From positions 74,334,494 through 74,398,493 of the forward strand of contig NC_134535.1 in the NCBI RefSeq assembly GCF_050624435.1: a stretch of DNA of 64,000 bases. The letters are read 5' to 3'. Below, one piece after another: positions 1 through 11,653 of the stretch. The notes under the pieces are model-generated. The model was not told the origin of the DNA. It was given only the letters and a program-made list of their open reading frames with translations, and did not search any database. A program made the translations under genes and the position numbers. The DNA comes from Tenrec ecaudatus. Lineage: Eukaryota > Chordata > Mammalia > Afrosoricida > Tenrecidae. Position 1 is the first letter of the stretch; each line of letters starts with the position of its first letter.

Positions 1-1384
1 GTTGGCTTGTCTAATCTCAGCCAGACCCTCAGGAATCCCTTTTTCCCTTCCCTTTCTATCTCCTATCTATCTCTTTCTCTGTCTTTCTCAATGGTACTCA
101 ATTTTGTCTACCAGTGAGGTCTGACATTTTTCCCCAAAGAGAGGGGGCCCTGGAGGAAGTTCAGGGATAGAAGGGAAAGCCCCCCCACCCCCAGCCCCAC
201 CCCAGGGAAGCAGCCAGCTGGATCTGAGACAGCAGGAAGAAGTTAGAGGCTAGGTCATGTAACCTGGGGCCAAGGTCTTTTTTTTTTTTTTTTGGTATCC
301 CAAAAGCAAAGGAGAAAGTCCAGTCTCTGTGGGTTTGAGGCAGAGGCCAGGCACAGGGAGGTGGTGGTGGTTCCAGGAGACTTTAGAGAGAGGTGGACTG
401 TGATATGCTTCTATGTGATTCTGTTTTTCCCTCTCCTCTGCAAGTGAGGTGGAAAGGATTTTTCATATTTTCATTCCCAAGGTGAACATAGCAGTGAGTG
501 TTTGGGAGAGTCCTTCCCCGAAGGCTTTGTGTAGCGGTCAGGTCACTCTGGGCAGGGAATACAAAAGGAGAGACAGTTAAGGAGAAGTCCAATCTCTTTC
601 CTTCTAGCCTCCGACAACCAACACAGTCTCCAGAGACCTGGGTCGCTATGGGTCCAAATTGACTTGTTGGCAACAAGTCTTTGGTTTTAGGCTTAGTAGA
701 CTGGGAGTGAAGCCACTTGGGCGTCGTTCCTGGCTGGGACTGGGACCCTTCTGTCTTCTTCCCAGAGACCCCTTGGCTTCTGCCTAACCGCATCCACCCT
801 CCTTCACAGGACTCCGTGTGTGTGCATCTCTTTCTTCAAGGAAAAAAAAGTTTCTTCTACCTCTTTCCAGAAGCTGCCTGCACCCAGTTTCTAATCCCAC
901 CTCACAGGGCTGAAAAAGAGAGGAGGCAGCCAGCCTATCAGAGGGGGTCAGGGACAGGAGCTGGCTGTGTCAGCGCTGGCTGGTCGGGAGAATATTCATC
1001 TACAGCTACGTATTTAGGGGTGGGGGGCAAACAGACAGTCCCCCAAATAGGGACTGAATACACTCTTCTTTCTGGGCACAGCTGCTTCTTGGCAACAGGA
1101 ACTAAGAAAGTTGGTGGGGGGGGGGAAGGAGGGAGAGATAATCTGGTTTCGGAGAAAAACTTTCCCAATCCTAACCTGGCAAAAAATTTAAATTGGAGGA
1201 GGGGGTGGAAAGCAGAGCTGTTTCTTCTTGCATGCTGGTATTGGGCCCAGTTTTGTCCCTGGGTGAGGGGGCCTAAGATGTCAGGAAGGGATGTAGTCCC
1301 ACCCCTTCTCAAACAAGGGACCTAGTCAAACCTCATGACCCCAGTTTAAAGCTTGAGCAAGACTTGAACCAGTGACTCATGAGC

Positions 1385-1433
<49 letters not shown>

Positions 1434-2550
1434 GAGAAAACGGGAGGGAGGTACTTCATTTCCCCTACGGAATATAGTTCTGCCCTAAGCCTAACTCCGC
1501 ATTAGATGAAGTATATGTGTGTGTTTGAACTGGGGGTGGGGTGGGGGGGCCAAGTTTATTTATTTAATAAATAAACTCATTTACTAAAGCATAGGGAATT
1601 AGGAGTTGGGGGGGACACTGCCATAAACCATCCCACCTCTAGCTCTCCTTCCAGAGCAAACTGCCATCAAGCAGAAGTCAGGAAGAAAGCAGCTTCCCAA
1701 CGTTCCCTGCTCCCCCACCCCCAGCCTCCAGCATTCCAGGCCATTCTCCAGTCCCCTTCCCCAGCGATGACATCTGATGTGGTGTGTTTTTTTTTCTTCC
1801 TCCCAAAGCTCCCAGGAATTAAGAAGGAAAATTCAGTCACATAACATAGCCTGACACCCCTCCCTCTGCCCCCCAAGACAGCCCTACCCAGACTACTGAC
1901 AGAGGCCCGGTGAGGGGGCAGAGCAGGCTCCAGAACCCAGGCCGGGAGCCCGCTGGATCTTGGACCCAGGCCTCCAAGCCTGGGCTCTGGGGCCCAGATT
2001 CCACACCCAAGCAGGGGGCCCTCCTGGTGGTGGCCCTCCCTCTCCCTATCCACAGCTTTCCCGGGCCTGCCAGCCCTCTCTGCCCAGCGGGACACCCCTA
2101 GCCCGGCTCCCCCCTGAGCGTCCAAGGCCACTGCAGAAGCCCCCTCATCCCTGCCCCCTTTTGCTGCTGTATATTGCAAATCCGGATTCCTTCACAATTC
2201 AGATGGGGGGTGGTGGGTGGAATGAAGGGGAGGTAGAAGCCCTCCCCGACCAGAGGCAGAGAAGGCCTCTGGATACCAGGATCAGAAAGGGGGAGCCCTC
2301 CTCTCCTTATCCAGGCCTCGGGTCTTTGTCTTGGCTGGGGGGTCCCAAAAGCATCATTTGCCTAGGGACCCCATCCCCCGAATCGGACCCCCATCCCCGC
2401 CCCCAGTCGGGGCTGATGCTGTGTCAGCTGGACTGGGAAAACAAAAGGCACCCCCTCCCGCGTCTCCCGTCTTCATCCGTCCGCTGGAGGAGGGGGGAGG
2501 CTGGGGAGGGGGCGTCCCCAGGGGTCCAGGGGCCGCGGAATCTCACTCAC
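1..2550 (-). other. LRP1: LRP1 intron 1 (5' portion, continues beyond window)
   Basis: This stretch follows the LRP1 exon 1 splice donor on the minus strand and so is intron 1, truncated by the window edge. It is largely unique, GC-moderate sequence without recognisable old repeats. It carries a 42-bp AC dinucleotide run at 1389-1430 and an AT-rich TTTATTTATTTAATAAATAA block near 1556-1575. Open reading frames here, such as a plus-strand frame at 1960-2799 running across exon 1, are GC-driven and match nothing known to me. Intron identity is inferred from exon 1; no other exon was seen. Confidence 0.75.
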
Positions 2551-2617
2551 CATCGAGAGCCGCGGCGACCGGAGCGGAGAGCAGGGGCAACAGCAGCAGC
2601 CACGGCGGGGTCAGCAT
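2551..2617 (-). CDS. LRP1: LRP1 coding exon 1 (signal peptide; partial gene)
   Basis: Reading the minus strand from the ATG at 2617-2615 gives MLTPPWLLLLPLLSAP followed by VAAALD, nearly the human LRP1 signal peptide (human MLTPPLLLLLPLLSAL, then VAAAID). The exon holds 22 codons plus one base and ends at a GTGAGT donor whose GT is at 2550-2549. The split codon begins with G, as required for the alanine that follows in LRP1. LRP1 is a roughly 4,540-residue endocytic and signalling receptor of the LDL-receptor family that binds apoE, alpha-2-macroglobulin, proteases and many other ligands at the plasma membrane. Only the signal peptide lies here; the remaining exons would lie to the left of position 1. 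Strand and position match the human order, in which LRP1 is transcribed away from STAT6. Identification is strong because signal peptide, phase, CpG island and synteny agree. Confidence 0.93.
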
Positions 2618-3233
2618 GGTGCAGGCTGAGGCAAGCAGCAGCCCTTTCCCCTCCGGTCCTGCTACTTCTCTCCTTCGCCCCCCCATTTGGGGGGTCCCCC
2701 TTTTCGCCTCCTTTCCACCCCTCTCCGCCTCTATTCTTGTCCTTTCCCTCAGCCAAGCGCACCGGGGCGTCGGTGAAGAGGCAGAGTTCGGAGTCCTAGA
2801 GGGAGGGCCTGCTGACGGGGGTGCGCCTAGTGCCCCTCAATCCCAAACCTTCACCCCCTGCTTTCCTCGCTGCTCCTCTCTCCCCCTCCCGGGGCGAAGC
2901 TCACAGCCCCATCTCGGAGCCGCCTCCGGGTGCAAAAATGCACAATTGGGAGGAGGCGGGGGTGGGGTGGGGGGCGTGGACCTGGTGGGGGAGCCCTTGG
3001 AAGGGGCCTGATGGAGCTCTGGGGGCTCCCCTGGTTTCCGCCTCCTCGGAGCACGGGCCCCGGAGCTCGCACCGCGGTTGCCCGGACTGAGGTGTCGCCG
3101 GGGGGGAGGGGGAGTCGGCTGAGGGGGAGAGGGAGGGGACCGGGAGAGGAGGGAGCGAGGGAAGGGGCGGGGAAAGAAAAAAGAGAGCGGGGGGGGGGGG
3201 GGGGGAGAAAGAGCTACGCGGCAATCCCGTCAG

Positions 3234-3245
3234 TGCGCATGCGCC
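3234..3245. promoter_or_regulatory. NRF-1 binding site in LRP1 CpG island
   Basis: TGCGCATGCGCC fits the NRF-1 consensus YGCGCAYGCGCR except at its last base. Such sites cluster near transcription starts of CpG-island genes. It lies about 620 bp upstream of the LRP1 ATG, close to where the cap site is expected. Binding is inferred. Confidence 0.5.
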
Positions 3246-3749
3246 GGCGGGGCGCGCGGCCCTGGGGAGGGGGTTCGGAGGAGCGGCAGACTTGAAGCTG
3301 GGGCCAGCGGACGCAGAGTAGGGGTCCCGGCGCCCGCTAGGCTGCTCGCAGCGGGGAGGGCGCCCCCGCACCTCCGGGAGCTGGACGGGCGGAGGGGCAA
3401 TTGGGTAGTGGGCGAGGAGCGCGGCTCCTCTTTGAAACGCGTTGTCACAACCTAGGATTTCAGGTTCCCTGCGGGGGGCGGGGGCGGGGTGGGGTCCAGC
3501 GCCCCGGGGTCTGGATCGGAGCCGAGCTTCCTCAGGGAAACCAGCCAGTGCCTCCCCAGCTGTGGGTGGGGGCGGGGGCCGCCTGTCCGCAGGGAAGGTA
3601 CCGGGAAAGGCTGGCCTTTGATTCGGGGACTCTGAAACCCAGGGACCGGGGTTGGGGCCTGCGGCGGAGCGGGAGGGGCCGCCCCCACCGCGCTCCGGCG
3701 TGAAGTAAACAGGGACACCTCGGGGACACGCCGCAGCTTGTCCGCTCAC

Positions 3750-4590
3750 CCAGGGCTCAGCGATGGAGCCCACCTCAGTGCCGCTCCACCCTGCTCTCCT
3801 GGCACCGGGTGCGGTGGGGCAGGCTCTGCTTTGAGGGAGGTGAGTCACTAGAGCGGGTGGAGTTGAGGAAGAGCCGCCCCCTCTCCCCAAGAGATCAGGG
3901 CTCATTTATTTTTGTGTTTTTGTACCTTTGGGCTGGCTTGTCGCCAAGTCGGGGTTCTAGACTCTTCAGCAGGGTCCGGAAGATGATGAACACTCTGGAC
4001 TGCCACTTGGCTGGCTTCAGGGTGCTTGCTGAGGGCCAGACCTTTGTCCTCTGCCCTTAGCCCTGACACCTTGGGAGTCCAGACTGCGTCACCAAAGCCG
4101 GTGAAGGTGCCCCTGGCCACTGCCCCCTTCGGGCGGTGTTTTAAAGCCGCCCTGTCTGACTTTTTGAGTGTCTGGAAATCGGAGTTCAGAAAGCTAGAGC
4201 AAGGAGCGTGCGTTAGAGATGAGGGCTATGGTGCCACCCATCTTCCTAAAACCCTAGTCAAGAGAGGACCCCAAGTCCCCTCTCCAGCCGGCCCAGTTGA
4301 AGGTCCCTCTGTTAATGACAGTAGGAGCAAAAGAGGAATCTCACCCTTTCCCCAAAGCCTGAGTTGCTCTGGGACTCAAAGTTGGCTCAGGGCCCTCCTT
4401 ACCTGTCTTTATAGTCTCCTGACCTGAAACCTCACAATTACTGCCAATTCCTCAGGCCCCATACCCTAGCCAATCTTACCAGCCTGTGTTCAAGGCCTGT
4501 CATTTTCCCCTTTGAGATCTATCTCGGATATCCTCCGTTTCCACTGCCAGAGAAAGTTTCTCTGAGCAGAAAACAAACAAAAAAAAAAAA
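3750..4590. other. unique intergenic sequence beside LRP1 promoter
   Basis: No gene or recognisable repeat was seen. Open frames here (for example plus strand 4026-4427) have no familiar motif. The block may hold LRP1 upstream regulatory sequence. Confidence 0.35.
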
Positions 4591-4689
4591 GTCGCTGTCA
4601 TTGTTTTGATTCCAACTCACGGTAACCTGCTGACCTTTCACCACCAAGGCCTCATTGTTTTTCTCTGAAGAGAAGCCTAAAAAAATAAA

Positions 4690-4830
4690 TAAATCACTGC
4701 CCTTGAGTTGATACCAACTCATAAGCAACCCTGTAGGACAGGGTAGAACTGTCCCTGTGGGTGTCTGAGACTGCAGTTCTTTATGGGAGTAGAAAGCCTC
4801 ATCTTTCTCCTGCAGAGAGACTGGGTCTTA
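4690..4830 (-). repeat. AfroSINE (antisense)
   Basis: The signature antisense string runs from the 'ttgagttgataccaactcata' region through 'gtagaactgtccctgtggg' to 'tatgggagtagaaagcc', the reverse complement of the body of the tRNA-derived afrotherian SINE. A weaker related piece lies just before it (about 4595-4680). AfroSINEs are confined to Afrotheria, which makes this copy diagnostic for the host clade. Confidence 0.8.
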
Positions 4831-5289
4831 TTCATCCTTTCTTTCAGTCTCAGTGTCTGCGGAGTTCCTTCCTCTCCCGGCGCCCTTAACAATATTGTGG
4901 AATTAGGTTGGGCTGGGTTTCAGGCCCCTTTAAAAGGAAACAGGGATACGGGGTGGGGGTAGAATGACCAGGAGGCCATGAGAGAGGAGCTTACTCCTTT
5001 CCCTTCTCTCTCCCTAAAATTCGGCTTTCTCTGTCTCCTTGTTGGCAAACCTCTCCTGGGTGTGTATGGACAATTAAGTCAGATGTGAACTTTCTTCCCA
5101 GACAGCCTTGACCTCTAAATCGGCTCTTGGCCAGCACATAACACTCCTCACTTGTTACCTCCCATATGAGTGTATATTCATATTTATTAACTTTGTGTTA
5201 TAAAAAGAGCACAGACTTCACTGGTCATAGAACGTGATAGTAACTTAAAGGGCCCTCAAGATGAATGGACAAACAAAATGTGGTACATA

Positions 5290-5670
5290 CCCTCTAAACT
5301 ACTGCCATCGTGTCCATTCCAATTCAACAGTGACTCTGTACTGGGTTTCAGAGGCTGTACATCCTTACAGGAACAATGCCTAGATATTCTTTTGTGAAGA
5401 GACTGGTGGGCTTGAACCACTGACCTTGCAGTTAGCGGTCCAATGCTTTCCCAAATCGTATCGGATGGTGCCAACAGGCCCCCTTGTGACATACACCAAA
5501 AAACAAAACTCATCGCCTTGTAGTGGCTGCCGACTCACAGTGATCCTATAGGGCAGTTTAGAACTGTCCCTCTCTGAGTTTCCAAGACTGTCACTCTTTA
5601 TGGGAGTAGAAAGCACTGTGATTCTCCCTTGGAGCTGCTGGTGACTTTAAACAGCCCAACTTGTAACCCC
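5290..5670 (-). repeat. two adjacent antisense AfroSINE copies
   Basis: Two separate antisense AfroSINE bodies lie side by side, at about 5290-5480 and 5497-5670. Each shows the 'ccatcg..tcc..ttccaa' start, the 'tttcagaggctgta' or 'tttccaagactgt' middle and a tRNA-like end. They differ in subfamily and divergence, so they are independent insertions. Confidence 0.75.
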
Positions 5671-5674
5671 TACT

Positions 5675-6060
5675 CTGTGGAATACACAGTCACAGAGAGA
5701 ATTGAAGTCCTGATATATATTACAACTTGGATGGTTCATGAAAACAATGCTGAATGGAATCAGTCAGTCACGAAAGGACAGATATTGTACGATCTCATGT
5801 ATATGAAACCAGTGAATATATTGAGACCGAAGTTCATTAATAGTTCCTGGAGGCAGAAGTAAGGGTGGGAGGGAAAGCCATTGCTGGGGCGGGGGGAGGC
5901 GGGCGGGGGCAGGCACTGAGTGATAATGTAGTGGAATGATTTGGAAAAGGATGGTGGTGAAGGTTGCATAGCAAGCTGAAACAGGATGTCACTGAATGGT
6001 ACATGTAGCAATGATTGAATTAGCAACTGTTACATATATTTTAAAAGATAACAGTGTGGC
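5675..6060 (+). repeat. L1 3' UTR fragment
   Basis: The phrases 'acaacttggatggttcatga', 'gaatcagtcagtcacgaaag' and 'gatctcatgtatatgaa' correspond to the conserved 3' end of old mammalian L1 (the 'acatggatgaacc…agtcacaaaagacc' region). It is a 5'-truncated, diverged fossil without coding capacity. Confidence 0.6.
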
Positions 6061-6099
6061 CACTCAGAGTGAAAGGTAAACTCGCTCCTCCGCACACTT

Positions 6100-7150
6100 C
6101 CATTCCTCAGGCCCCCCTCAGACTAACCACTCCTTGAGTGTCCTACCAAGAGTCTTGTTTTCAAAATGGTATATATAAGTATAGACAAATATCCTTAAAA
6201 TAATACAACTCTGCTCATGCAGTATAGATACTGCCCGGGAACTTGGTTTTCCAACGCCCTTCTCACATAATATGTACATGGCCAGCGTCCAGTTTGTGTC
6301 TGCTATTTGGAATCTTCTTGCATGGATTCTCTACAGTCAGTTGGGATTGTTGGGTAACTTGAGTTATTTCTGTTTGTGAAGTGCTGAGGTGTCTCTGTGA
6401 GATAAGGGAAGGCCTGAGCCTTGGAGTATACTGTTCCCCTAGCTTTCCTTAGGAAAGCTCTCCTGTTATTGTCTATCTAACCATCTATCCTGCCCCAAAT
6501 TTGCACTCAAGGTAGCCTGGGTTCTCAGAGTGTAACACTTACTAGTGTGAGCCCTGGATCCACACCAGTATAGCTTCTCTGGGCAGGGACCATGGCTTAC
6601 TCCTTTGTGCTGGCTCAGTGTTAGTTTTTGATGGATCAATAGGGAGCTCTGTGGAGAAGGGTTAGGGTTAGGGTGCCTGCCCTGATAGAGGGGGTTAGAG
6701 GGAAGTAATGATTGTCAGAAGGTTATTTCCCCATGTTTTCCTTCTCACTCAGTCCCTCGCTGCCCTTGTTTCTTTCGTCACATTGCTGTTTTTAAGAATC
6801 TTCTTTCCTCTTCAAATCCTTGGGTTGGAATTAATTACACCAAAAATAGTGGGGAATCAAGGGAGAATTCTCTGCAGTCCATGATCAAGATACCTCGAAT
6901 GTAAACAGTGGGCAAAGAAGGTGGTGTGGTAAGACGCTATTTTACTTTTGGGGTCCTTCAGGAAATTGTTCGGCATTCAGCTTTCCTGAGTACAGCATGG
7001 CCTGGGCTGCCCACCCACCACCACTCGGTCCCCAAGTGGGGTCAGCTCTACAACGGTCAGACCGGAGACTGCCACCACCTAGTGGTCAGTTAAAGAAGTG
7101 ACTAAGTAGCATGTCCGTGAAGTCTAGCTGGGAAGGGGAGAGGAAAGAGA
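6100..7150. other. intergenic sequence, nothing recognised
   Basis: No gene, RNA or confidently classified repeat was seen. A short telomere-like stretch (GGGTTA)2GGGT occurs at about 6659-6675. Confidence 0.3.
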
Positions 7151-7155
7151 ACCAA

Positions 7156-7343
7156 CCTTTATTGGATCTTTACCATGGGCCCGGCTGGTACAATAGATGT
7201 TACACGGATTGGCTCACTGAAGTCTCATAGCCACCTTGTGACATCGGTGCTATTTCCAGTTGGTAGATAATGAAATAGAAGCTCAGGGAGATGAAGGAAT
7301 CTGCCCTGTATCACAGGGCAGATTTGAGCTCAGGTTTCATTCA
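7156..7343 (+). repeat. MIR SINE
   Basis: The order 'ctttattggatctttaccatg', 'ctcatagccaccttgtgac', 'ttggtagataatgaaatagaa' and 'gctcagggagatgaag' follows the MIR core (dispersion, Pol III-derived, ancient mammalian). It is followed by L2-like sequence. Confidence 0.65.
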
Positions 7344-7344
7344 T

Positions 7345-7560
7345 TTAACAAACATTTGTTAGGGACCCGGTATGGGCCAGCTCCATTCTGGTCACTAGGA
7401 ATAAGAGCTGGAAACCCAGGTTGAGCCTTCAAGAAACTTACAAATTAGTGGGTGGGGTAGCTCAAGAAGGTGACAGACAGTTACAATGGGTGCCCTAATG
7501 TCTACAGAAAGGCTTCCAGGAGAGCCATGGCAAACAGGGACAGGCACCTATTCCAGATAA
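7345..7560 (+). repeat. L2 LINE 3' fragment
   Basis: The stretch beginning 'cattcatttaacaaacattt' and continuing through 'ccattctggtcactaggaat' and 'aacttacaaattagtgggtg' parallels the L2 3' consensus. It is ancient and non-coding. Confidence 0.6.
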
Positions 7561-7959
7561 GGGACAGCAGGGCAGATGATACCAGGCTGAGAGTGAGGAG
7601 GGAGGGAGGGCATTGCAAGTGAAAACAAGGTGTTTGTATTAGGAGGGCAGGAAGCTTGCAACAGTTGAGGTGGTGTGTCTGAAGAGGTGGGGGATGGATG
7701 AAGCATCAGGGAGCCAGATCACAAAGGCCTGAGAGCAGCAGCTCCAAGGACTTCATCTCTGTTTTGTTTTCCAGAGGCAGTGGAGAGCCAGATGAGAAAT
7801 CCATGCTTCTAAAAGTGTTTGCATCGATGATGGAGTTGGGCAGGAATTGGTTTCTAGAGATACTAAGGAGGCCAGATCAAGTATAGCAGTTGATTTTATC
7901 ATGAAGGTCTAGAGGGGAGAGACAGAGAAAACTGTGGTTAGAAACTTCAGCTCACATTA

Positions 7960-8040
7960 AAATGTTCTGGGATTTCTCAAACACTGGCTACGCATTAGAA
8001 TCACCTGGGGAGCTTAAAAAATGTCCCAGTGCTGGAAGAG
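7960..8040 (+). repeat. MER5A-like hAT-Charlie fragment
   Basis: 'tctcaaacactggctacgca' followed by 'ttagaatcacctggggagct' matches one end of MER5A, an ancient eutherian non-autonomous hAT element. Only one end is recognisable. Confidence 0.6.
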
Positions 8041-8049
8041 TTAACTACT

Positions 8050-9180
8050 TGATGTTCAGACTTGTGGCTAGAGTAACCACCACAGTGTGGTTCTGGCATA
8101 AGGATTGACAGACCCCTGAAACAGAAGATAGAGCCAGAAATAGATTCACACTTAAAAGGTCATTTGATTTTGATGACGGGGTCAAAGCTAACCAATGGGG
8201 GAAAGGAATGTCTTTTTAGCAAATGGTTTAGGGACAAGTGGATATCCACATGGGGAGAATGAGCCTACTTTCCATGCCCCATACCGTGCACAAAAAATTA
8301 GTTCAAGATGGACCATAGATCGAAACCATAAAAGCTAATGTCATAAAGCCTGCAGGTGAAAACACAGAATATCTTTAAGACTTGGAGAGGGGCAAACGCT
8401 TCTTAGGTTGTAAAAAGCAGTCACTGTCAGGAACAAAGAAAGGTGAAGATTATGCAAGTTTCATTTGCCAGGAAGTTAAGAGCCCTGTGAGTTTACCTCA
8501 CCGAGGAAGGGACAGTTTGGAAAAGGAGGCTTCACAATTTGAAGCATTCCCCAGGTTTCCAGAAAGTTCTTGGGAAAATGGGATAGAAATATCATTTAAT
8601 ATTTCCATGAATTTTTTGACGCTCCCTACTGATTTACACATGCAGGCTTTGAATTGAATGTACACATGCAGACCTTAGAATAATCAACTATTTGAGATCA
8701 AAGAGCAGCCTTAACTCAGGACAAAAGTTCATGAAATTCAGGGAAGAAAGAGGAATGGAAACAGGAAACATAGGCAGGAACTTGGATAAGTGTATTACGC
8801 TGATAGGATTGCAGTGATGGAGATGAAAGAAAATGTCTACGAATTATTTAATGTGATACCGATGATCTGCTCTGTAAACTTTTATCCAATTCAGAGTAAA
8901 AATAATTTTAAAAATAAACTATTGCATTGGTGTATGATTAGCTGTGTATATTTTTCAACTGCAATAAATAAATAACTAAAAATGTTGCTCATCAAAAGAT
9001 AGCATTCCAAGGAGGACAAGTCTCTTTAACAAATGGTGCTAGAACAACTGGATTTCCACATACACAGGACTGAAGTTGAACCTCCACCTCACACAAAACA
9101 AAAACATCACAAAGGAATTGTGAAAGCTAAAACCCTAACACCCTTACAAGAAAAACCCTAACACCCTTACAAGAAAAACC
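8050..9180 (+). repeat. L1 ORF2 3'-part fragments (degenerate)
   Basis: Around 8085-8360 the order 'agtgtggttctggcataagg', 'caatgggggaaaggaatgtc' and 'caagtggatatccacatggg' parallels the C-terminal part of L1 ORF2. A second L1 piece at about 9005-9175 repeats the 'tctctttaacaaatggtgct' segment, so two L1 copies are joined or overlap here. The reading frame is lost. The second L1 resumes after interruptions at 10080-10293 and 11654-12012. Sequence between 8400 and 8990 is less clear. Confidence 0.65.
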
Positions 9181-9224
9181 CAAAGCAAACTCCACTATGC
9201 CTCCAGGGCTGCTCCTTAGAAGGA

Positions 9225-9420
9225 ACGGCCAACCAAACCGAACCACTGCGTTGAGTCATACCGAGTCTTCGTAGTACCCTGTAGGGCAGGTAGAACTGCC
9301 CCTGTGAGTTTCCAAGACTGTAACTGTTTATGGGAGTAGATGCCCCATATTTCTCTTCAAGCCGCCATCTTCACGGATTGCAGCCCAACACCTAACCACT
9401 ATGCCACCCGGGCTCCTGAC
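9225..9420 (-). repeat. AfroSINE inserted in L1 (antisense)
   Basis: The stretch runs from 'accgaaccactgcgttgagt' through 'cagaactgcccctgtgag'-like sequence and 'tatgggagtagatgcccc' to 'ccaacacctaaccactatgc', an antisense AfroSINE including its tRNA-like head ('gccacccgggctcc'). It lies inside a degenerate L1 and is therefore younger than it. Confidence 0.8.
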
Positions 9421-9474
9421 AAGAAAACATAAACCCTAATCACCTTGGATTTGGCAATGAATTCTTATATATAT

Positions 9475-10077
9475 CTTAAGCTTAAATTCTGAACAGCAGG
9501 TTTGTAGAAGGCTACTGATAGCCGTGAAAGCCACGTCCCCATGTGGAGTAAGTCTCCCTTCAAATCCTTCTGACTATTAACCAGCGATGTGAACAGTCTT
9601 ATCTTCAGGCAGAGTGTATTAGAGAGTAGATCACCACCAGGGTGGGCACACTCCCTCAGGGATTTGCCTGGGTGCTTCTTTGATGGAGAATGCCGGAATG
9701 GGGTTACGTAGTCATGAGTCATGTCCTGGCCGCAGTGATTAAAAGTGCACCAATCTGGTAAGCTCCTCCGTGTAGCATCATATTCATGTCTCAATGTTGG
9801 CCCTATTTCCCATTTCTGTAGCTCAGCTTGCAACTGCGACATATTGTTCTGCCACCAATCATGCATCTCTGACAGTGTCCTTTGTCTTTTCTTGTTCTAT
9901 TTAAGCCTCTGAGTCTCTGTAACCTCTTGGATGCCATTGTGACCTGGTGCTAATGATCTCCCTCATCTTGATGATGTGTCTTTGTCCTGCGTTTTCCTGT
10001 GTAAGACTTAATGTTATTCTTAAATTATATTTGAGATTTTGGGTTTCTTTTGTACCCTAAAACACATGTGACCTCAA
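9475..10077. repeat. unidentified ~600-bp insertion within L1 ORF2 remnant
   Basis: The L1 ORF2 segment 'caccttggatttggcaatga' breaks off near 9474 and resumes near 10085 with 'aatgcagataaattgcactt', sequences that are nearly contiguous in L1. The intervening block is therefore an insertion. Its ends are unclear and no target duplication is obvious. A minus-strand frame of 133 codons (9866-9465) crosses it but has no recognisable domain. It could be a solo LTR or another non-autonomous element; I cannot name it. Confidence 0.4.
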
Positions 10078-10293
10078 AGCTATGTATAACAAAAAAATGC
10101 AGATAAATTGCACTTCACAAAAATTAAAAATCTTTGTACCTAAAAAGGTACAATTAGACAACCCACAGGAAAGGAAACAATATTTGCAAATCTGATAAAC
10201 GGTTGATATATTTGCAAATCATATATCTGACAAAAGATTGCTGTGCACATTATATAAAGAACTCTCACAACTCAAGCACAAAAAGATAAACCA

Positions 10294-11645
10294 GGTCTGT
10301 CTAAATAAGATAGGCTGCATGAACAATCTGGAGGAGAAAACAATGGGATGGAAAGTTCCAGGGGGACATGGGAGAGGGGGAGGGGGGAAAAGGAAGTGGT
10401 GTTAACAAACCCAGGGACAAGGGAACAACAAGTGATCCAAATCAGTGGTGAGGAGGGTGTAGTAGGCCTGGTAGGGTGTGACCAAGGGTAATGTAGCCGA
10501 GAGGAATTACTGAAACCAAATGAAGGCTGAGCATGATAGTGGGAAAAGAGGAAAGTAAAAGGAAATAGAGGAAAGAGCTAGGAGGCAAAGGGCTCCTAGG
10601 AGGTCTAAATACAGGCATGTACATATGTAAATATATTTATGACAATGTGGAAATAGATCTATGTGCATATATGTACAGGTTTAGTATTAAGGTAGCAGAT
10701 GGACATTGGACCTCCACTCAAGTATTCCCTCAATGCAAGAATACTTTGTTCTATTAAACTGGCATTTCATGATGTTCACCTTCCCAAAACAATCACTGAA
10801 GATAAATGGGTGCATAAGCAAAAGTGTGAAGAAAGCTGATGGTGCCCAGCTATCAAAAGATAGAGCGTCTGGGGTCTTAAAGGCTTGAAGGTAAACAAGC
10901 GGCCATCTAGCTCAGAATCAACAAAGCCCACATGGAAGAAGCACACCAGCCAGTGTGATCACAAGGTGCCAAAGGGATCAGGGATCAGGCATCATCAGAA
11001 CAAAAAATCATATTATTGTGAATGAGGGGGGGATACACAGTGGGGACCCAAAGCCCATCTGTAGGCAATTGGACATAGCCTTACGGAAGAGTCTCAGAGA
11101 GGAGATGAGCTAGTCAGGATACAGTGTAGCAACGATGAAACATACAACTTTCCTCTAGTTCCTAAATGATTCCTCTTCCCCCACTATCATGATCCCAATT
11201 CTAGCTTACAACTCTGACTAGACCAGATAGTGTACACTGGTACCGACAGGAACTGGAAACACAGGAAATCCAGGACAGATGATCCTTTCAGGACCAGTGG
11301 TGAGAGTGGTGACACCCAGAGAGTATAGGGAGGGTGGGGTGGAAAAGAGGAACTGATTACAAGGATTTACATATAATCTCCTCCCTGGGGGATGGACAAC
11401 AGAAAAGTGGGTGAAGGGAGATGTTGGACAGTGTAAGATATGACAAAATAATAATTTATAAATTATCAAGGGTTCATGGGAGGGAGGGGGAAAATGAGGA
11501 GCTGATGCTGGGGGCTTAAGTGGAGAGCAAGTATTTTGAAAATGCTGAGGGCAATGAAGGTACAAATGTGCTTTGCACAATTGATATATGTATGGATTGT
11601 GATAAGAGTTGTATGAGCCCCTAATAAGATGATTTAAATAAAAAT
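10294..11645 (+). mobile_element. R element: long L1-type 3' end, 5'-truncated, TSD ATAAACCA
   Basis: A 1,352-bp insertion splits the L1 remnant and is flanked by the direct repeat ATAAACCA (10286-10293 and 11646-11653). It ends in 'agcccctaataagatgattt' plus an A-rich tail. The body has no meaningful sense open frame but carries a G-rich polypurine stretch about 200 bp before the tail, a hallmark of mammalian L1 3' UTRs. It contains one copy of the internal module marked by 'ggtcttaaaggcttgaag'. The best interpretation is the long 3' UTR of a young tenrec L1 lineage; a non-autonomous retroposon mobilised by L1 is the alternative. Confidence 0.75.
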
Positions 11646-11653
11646 ATAAACCA

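Larger units (their letters stand above)
2400..3750 (-). promoter_or_regulatory. LRP1: CpG-island promoter and 5' UTR region of LRP1
   Basis: A dense GC- and CpG-rich block surrounds LRP1 exon 1 and continues upstream on the minus strand. It contains a 17-G run at 3189-3205, many GGGGAGGGG and GGGCGG (Sp1/KLF-type) boxes, and a perfect NRF-1-type palindrome TGCGCATGCGCC at 3234-3245. No TATA box is evident, as expected for a housekeeping-type CpG promoter. The LRP1 5' UTR in other mammals is several hundred bases, so transcription probably starts near 3.0-3.2 kb; the exact start cannot be read from sequence. An AP-1-like TGAGTCA lies just outside at 3840-3846. Confidence 0.75.

Noticed and set aside
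1960-2799. 279-codon plus-strand frame opposite LRP1 exon 1
   Set aside because: Antisense to a confirmed coding exon and intron, compositionally driven, no recognisable motif.
2901-3905. 334-codon minus-strand frame in the LRP1 CpG island
   Set aside because: Low-complexity Pro/Ser/Arg composition from GC-rich promoter DNA; no homology recognised and it overlaps the expected LRP1 5' UTR and promoter.
6659-6675. Telomere-like GGGTTA repeats
   Set aside because: Only two full units plus a partial; too short to claim an interstitial telomere.
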